Both the position numbers and the translations under genes were made by a program. The notes beneath the pieces are model-generated. The model saw only the letters and a list, made by a program, of their open reading frames with translations. It made no database searches and had not been told where the DNA came from. Shown in pieces: positions 6,808 to 9,549 of a DNA stretch of 9,549 bases (position 1 is the first letter of the stretch; each line of letters starts with the position of its first letter). The stretch comes from Clostridiales bacterium (GTDB lineage: Bacteria > Bacillota > Sulfobacillia > UBA995), in assembly GCA_003517845.1 (NCBI GenBank), contig DOZU01000124.1, forward strand, positions 1 through 9,549, in the 5' to 3' direction.

Positions 6808-8609
6808 GTTCGCTGCAGGTCAGACTGGTGCTCAGCTACGCCCTGGTCATCGTGCTGGCCCTGACCATCGCCGCCTTATCCCTCTATGGTTTGGCGGCTC
6901 GGAGGGATCTTCAAGAGTCTAGCGCGGCGCTGCTGGAGCAGGCCCAGTCGCTGGCGGCGTTCGCCGCGCGGAATCCTCGGGCTTCAGGTGTCGTCGGCGG
7001 GGAAGGCGCCAGGACCCCGGGCCTGCTACGGTTGGCCAGCGTCGTGACTGATGCGCGGATCGTCGTGGTTGGCGCCGATGGGCAGATGGTGGCGGAAGCG
7101 CCCGCCGGCGGGCAACCGTTATCGCCGGCACTGATCCGGCTGGCACAGGAGGCAGCTCGGAACCGCCGCCCGACTTCGCGGCAGGTGCGCCTGGCCGGCG
7201 ATCAGGCACTGCTGGCCGCGGCCGTTCCCCTGGCCGTCGCCGCCGGCGATGGTCCGGTCCCGCCCGCGATTGAGGGCCTGACCCTCGTATTGGTCCGAAC
7301 GGAAGCAGGTTTGCGGGCGGGATCCGCGTGGATGGTGCGTCCGCTGGTGGTGGCCGGCATGCTTGCCAGCGTAGCGGGACTGGCCCTGGGGGCTGGTCTG
7401 GCTCGGGGCGTAGCCCTGCCCGTCCGCCGCATGGGTCGGGCTGCCCGGAGGCTGGCCGCGGGCGACTTCTCCGCCCGGGTCGGCGGTCCGCCTGTCACCG
7501 GCGAGCTTGGCGAACTGGCCGGCGCCTTTGACCACATGGCGGCGCGTCTGGGACGACTGGTCAGCGACTTGGGGGGGGAGAAGGAACTCCTGGAGGCCAT
7601 GGTGACCGGCCTGGGCCACGGGCTGCTGGCACTGGACAAGACGGGGAAGATCGTGCACCGGAACCCCCGGGCGGCAACTTATCTCGGTGCAGGAAGCCCC
7701 CATGCCGGAAGGCCCGCTCCCGAACTGGATGAGCGGCTGGTCGAACTGGCCGGCCAGGCAAACCGCGAACGGCGGCCGGCGGCCGTCGAGTTGGAGAACG
7801 CCGGGCGACTGCTGCAGGCGGTAGCCACGCCCCTCGCCGACGGCGGCTCCATAATCGTCCTGCAGGATGTCACCTCCACCCGGCAACTCGACCGCATGCG
7901 GAGGGATTTCGTCGCCTCGGTCTCCCACGAACTGCGCACGCCCGTCACTGCCATCCAGGGCTTCCTGGACGCGATTCGCGAGGGCGTGGCCCGGGACCCG
8001 GACCAGCAGGCTCGATGTCTGACCGTCATCGGCGAGGAAACCGCCAGGCTACGCCGGCTGATCGACGACCTGTTCGACTACGCGAAGCTCGAGTCGGGGC
8101 AGACGTCGTTCCGCTTCGAGCCGCTGGACCTCGTACCCTTGTTGCGGCACGCCCTGGGTTCCGTGGCACCGCTGGCGGCCCAGGGCAAGATCGTGCTCGC
8201 CGCCGAACTCCCCGCCACCCTCCCGCGGGTGATCGCCGACCGCGACCGTATCACTCAGGTGGTGACCAACCTCCTGGCCAATGCGGTCCACTTCACGGGC
8301 GAGGGGGGACGGGTCACGCTCCGCGCCTGGCAGGAGGATGATGCCTGTCACGTGGAGGTGGCGGATAACGGCCGGGGCATTCCGCCTGAGCAGCTCGAGC
8401 GGATCTTCGACCAGTTCTATCGCGGACCCGATCGGGAGACTCCCCGGCCGCGCGGTACCGGACTGGGACTCGCCATCGCCCGCCACCTGGTGGAAGCGCA
8501 TGGCGGCCGGATCTGGGCCAGGAGCGACCTCTGGCAAGGCTCTGCCTTCACCTTCACCCTGCCGCTGGCCCCGCCTTCTCCTGCGCCAAGCACGTTAACG
8601 AAAAGTTAA
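6804..8609 (+). CDS. Membrane sensor histidine kinase (PhoR/WalK-like architecture)
   Basis: 601-residue sensor kinase, partner of the regulator before it. Order: membrane helix 1 (about 7-30); extracytoplasmic sensor region (about 34-175) with a PAS/Cache-like ARIVVVGADGQMVAEAP stretch (84-100); helix 2 (about 178-200); HAMP linker (about 201-253); a cytoplasmic PAS-like domain (about 262-358, GLGHGLLALDKTGKIVHRNP); HisKA domain with the phosphorylated histidine H375 in SVSHELRTPVTAIQGF; HATPase with N box at N493 (LLANAVHF), DNGRGIPPE (521-529), FDQFYR and GTGLGLAIARHLVEAHGG (551-568). All catalytic motifs are intact. The TTG start (6804-6806) overlaps the regulator's TGA (6805-6807); AGAGGAG at 6789-6795 is 8 bases upstream, which fixes this start. 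Domain order matches B. subtilis PhoR and WalK. The stimulus is unknown. Confidence 0.95.
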   Translation: MSSLQVRLVLSYALVIVLALTIAALSLYGLAARRDLQESSAALLEQAQSLAAFAARNPRASGVVGGEGARTPGLLRLASVVTDARIVVVGADGQMVAEAPAGGQPLSPALIRLAQEAARNRRPTSRQVRLAGDQALLAAAVPLAVAAGDGPVPPAIEGLTLVLVRTEAGLRAGSAWMVRPLVVAGMLASVAGLALGAGLARGVALPVRRMGRAARRLAAGDFSARVGGPPVTGELGELAGAFDHMAARLGRLVSDLGGEKELLEAMVTGLGHGLLALDKTGKIVHRNPRAATYLGAGSPHAGRPAPELDERLVELAGQANRERRPAAVELENAGRLLQAVATPLADGGSIIVLQDVTSTRQLDRMRRDFVASVSHELRTPVTAIQGFLDAIREGVARDPDQQARCLTVIGEETARLRRLIDDLFDYAKLESGQTSFRFEPLDLVPLLRHALGSVAPLAAQGKIVLAAELPATLPRVIADRDRITQVVTNLLANAVHFTGEGGRVTLRAWQEDDACHVEVADNGRGIPPEQLERIFDQFYRGPDRETPRPRGTGLGLAIARHLVEAHGGRIWARSDLWQGSAFTFTLPLAPPSPAPSTLTKS

Positions 8610-8633
8610 TGGCCGCGTGACGGCGGGTTAACA
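8594..8633 (+). promoter_or_regulatory. Tandem 11-bp-phased GTTAA repeats, candidate response-regulator (PhoP-like) box
   Basis: GTTAA begins at 8594, 8605 and 8627, that is at offsets 0, 11 and 33. The empty slot at 8616 holds CGTGAC, which matches GTTAAC at three of six positions. The array therefore reads as four direct repeats of 11 bp, the same geometry as Bacillus PhoP boxes (TTAACA-like hexamers with 5-bp gaps). OmpR/PhoB-family regulators, such as the one encoded at 6100, bind this kind of site. The first two repeats lie within the end of the kinase gene. No TTAA was seen anywhere else in this GC-rich window. Confidence 0.6.
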
Positions 8634-8642
8634 GATGTAGCC

Positions 8643-8648
8643 GATAAT
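8643..8648 (+). promoter_or_regulatory. Candidate -10 hexamer for the secreted coiled-coil gene
   Basis: GATAAT matches the sigma-A -10 consensus TATAAT at five of six positions and lies 9 bp after the last GTTAAC(A) repeat. No good -35 hexamer sits 16-18 bp upstream, as expected of a promoter where an activator replaces it. Transcription would begin near 8655, giving a leader of about 40 bases. Confidence 0.5.
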
Positions 8649-8650
8649 AG

Positions 8651-8667
8651 GGATGGGAAACCCATCC
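8651..8667 (+). other. Perfect 7-bp hairpin at the predicted transcript start
   Basis: GGATGGGAAACCCATCC is a perfect inverted repeat: 7-bp arms at 8651-8657 and 8661-8667 with an AAA loop. It starts 2 bases after the -10 candidate, so it overlaps the predicted start site. It could be an operator for a dimeric repressor or a stabilising 5' hairpin in the mRNA. No T-run follows, so it is not an intrinsic terminator. Confidence 0.5.
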
Positions 8668-8681
8668 GGGAGAATGCGAAG

Positions 8682-8688
8682 GGAGGAG
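8682..8688 (+). promoter_or_regulatory. Ribosome binding site of the secreted coiled-coil gene
   Basis: GGAGGAG lies 7 bases before GTG 8696 and 10 bases before ATG 8699, allowing either start; the spacing slightly favours GTG. Confidence 0.7.
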
Positions 8689-8695
8689 AAAGACT

Positions 8696-9469
8696 GTGAT
8701 GCGACCGATGCGAAGGACTGCCCTGTTCCTGGTACCGATCCTCCTCATCCTGAGCGCGGGACCGGTGCTGGCGGAAGGAACGCCGCCGGCCGATCCCCAG
8801 CTCGAGGCAGCCCGTCAGTTGCTGACGGAGATGGAGGCCACCCTCAAGGGCGCCCTGGCCCACGCGCAGGGTGGCGAGCCCGACCTGGCGGTGGCCGGCG
8901 TCGGCTCCTACCTGGTATTGCTTCGCCAGCTCGATGGGATGTTGCCGGCTGCCGAGCAGCCGGCGGGCGAACCATCCGAGGAGAGTCGGCGAGAGACACG
9001 GCGGGCGAAACAAGCGCTCCGCGCCCTGACGCGCGCTCTGCAGCAGCATGGCCGATTGCTGGGCCAGACCATCGCCGCCCTGCCCGTCGAGGCCCGCAAT
9101 CAGGTGATCGAGCTGTTCAGGGTTGAGCAGGCGGCGGGCTATCGGCACGCCGCGATTGCCCAGTTGGTTGCCCGGGTAGCCGGCCAGACGGTTCGCCGGA
9201 TCCGCGAGCGCGACCGCGACCTGGAGGGAGCCCTCGAGCGGGCCAAGAACCACCTCGCCAAGGTCACCGAAGCGGTGGCGCGCGTGGAGGCGAGGATAGC
9301 GGAGTTGGAGGCGCGGATACCGGAGATCACCGACCCGGCCCGCAAAGCTCTGGCCGAGAAGCGGCTCGAACTCGCGCGGCTGGACCTGGAGATCGCTCGC
9401 AAGACCGTCGTCCGGTTCAAATTGCTGATCGAGATCCTCGAGACTCGCCTGGCCGAGCAAGCAGACTGA
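8696..9469 (+). CDS. Secreted helical coiled-coil protein, unknown function
   Basis: 257-residue exported protein, no family recognised. The N-terminus is a classical signal peptide: MMRPMRR, hydrophobic core ALFLVPILLILSAG (9-22) and a likely cleavage after VLA (residue 26). There is no lipobox, and no cysteine anywhere. The mature part is almost wholly charged helix: a first helical region (about 33-84), a Pro/Glu linker (85-98), and a long stretch (about 99-257) with heptad-like spacing of L/I/V/A, strongest at 170-255 (ALERAKNHLAKV, RVEARIAELEARI, KRLELARLDLEI), interrupted by PEITDPA (209-215). GTG 8696 or ATG 8699 both fit the ribosome binding site; they differ by one residue. It follows the two-component operon after 86 bases that hold its own candidate promoter and tandem repeats, so it is probably a target of that regulator. 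A periplasm-like sensor partner or cell-wall-associated role is possible but unproven. Confidence 0.8.
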   Translation: MMRPMRRTALFLVPILLILSAGPVLAEGTPPADPQLEAARQLLTEMEATLKGALAHAQGGEPDLAVAGVGSYLVLLRQLDGMLPAAEQPAGEPSEESRRETRRAKQALRALTRALQQHGRLLGQTIAALPVEARNQVIELFRVEQAAGYRHAAIAQLVARVAGQTVRRIRERDRDLEGALERAKNHLAKVTEAVARVEARIAELEARIPEITDPARKALAEKRLELARLDLEIARKTVVRFKLLIEILETRLAEQAD

Positions 9470-9549
9470 CCTCGCCAGGTCGGATTGAGAGCTGCCGGGC
9501 ATAGTCTCTGGACAGCCCGCCCGTGCCGCCACATCAGGCGCCGGGCGGC
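9470..9549. other. Non-coding end of the window, no gene recognised
   Basis: No supported coding sequence follows the TGA at 9467-9469. A short inverted repeat GACCT-CGCC-AGGTC (9468-9481) overlaps the stop but lacks a T-run. A wider one pairs CCGCCCG (9517-9523) with CGGGCGG (9542-9548) and is near the window edge. CATAGTCT (9500-9507) fits the CATANNNT form of sporulation sigma-E/K -10 elements, but no matching -35 was found. Confidence 0.35.

Noticed and set aside
7119..7928. 269-residue minus-strand frame antisense to the kinase
   Set aside because: No recognisable domain; the kinase frame has intact PAS, HisKA and HATPase motifs.
8674..8716. 9-bp direct repeat ATGCGAAGG at 8674 and 8708
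   Set aside because: It is short, the second copy lies in coding sequence, and it has no regular spacing relative to the other elements.
9468..9481. Hairpin GACCT/AGGTC as terminator
   Set aside because: The stem is only 5 bp, overlaps the stop codon and is followed by GGATTGAG with no T-run.
8606..9532. 308-residue minus-strand frame antisense to the secreted protein
   Set aside because: No domain or ribosome binding site seen; the plus strand has a signal peptide, a strong ribosome binding site and a promoter.

Overview
The window is GC-rich and densely coded, with gaps of 2 to about 90 bases. It carries a complete three-gene spore-germinant receptor operon, which points to an endospore-forming Firmicute. 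High GC, frequent GTG/TTG starts and strong GGAGG-type ribosome binding sites fit the high-GC thermophilic or deep-branching lineages (Symbiobacterium, Thermaerobacter, Limnochordia or Moorella-like). That placement is inference; no marker gene here fixes the genus.

Layout. (1) 74-757, plus strand: a small integral membrane protein resembling the substrate-binding S component of an ECF vitamin transporter, then a 57-residue two-helix membrane protein. (2) 760-4887, minus strand: an overlapping gerA-gerB-gerC operon encoding the A, B and C subunits of a GerA-type nutrient germinant receptor. It converges with the first pair, leaving only 2 bases between stop codons. (3) 4976-6047, plus strand: divergent from the ger operon, an 81-residue arginine-rich protein of unknown function, then comB (2-phosphosulfolactate phosphatase, TTG start). 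(4) 6100-8609, plus strand: an OmpR/PhoB-family response regulator and a membrane histidine kinase, joined by a 4-base stop/start overlap. (5) 8696-9469, plus strand: a secreted, mostly helical, coiled-coil protein of unknown function.

How the parts may work together. Regions 2 and 3 have a spore theme: a germinant receptor lies next to an enzyme of sulfolactate synthesis, and sulfolactate is a known spore constituent in Bacillus subtilis. Regions 4 and 5 look like a sensor/regulator pair with a nearby target. Between the kinase stop and the secreted-protein gene lie three GTTAA elements phased at exact multiples of 11 bp, with a degenerate fourth in the missing slot, 9 bp upstream of a GATAAT -10 hexamer. 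This matches the geometry of Bacillus PhoP-activated promoters, and GTTAA was seen nowhere else in the window. A perfect 7-bp hairpin overlaps the predicted transcript start.

No tRNA, rRNA, CRISPR array, insertion sequence or phage gene was seen. The long open frames antisense to the real genes are explained by high GC.
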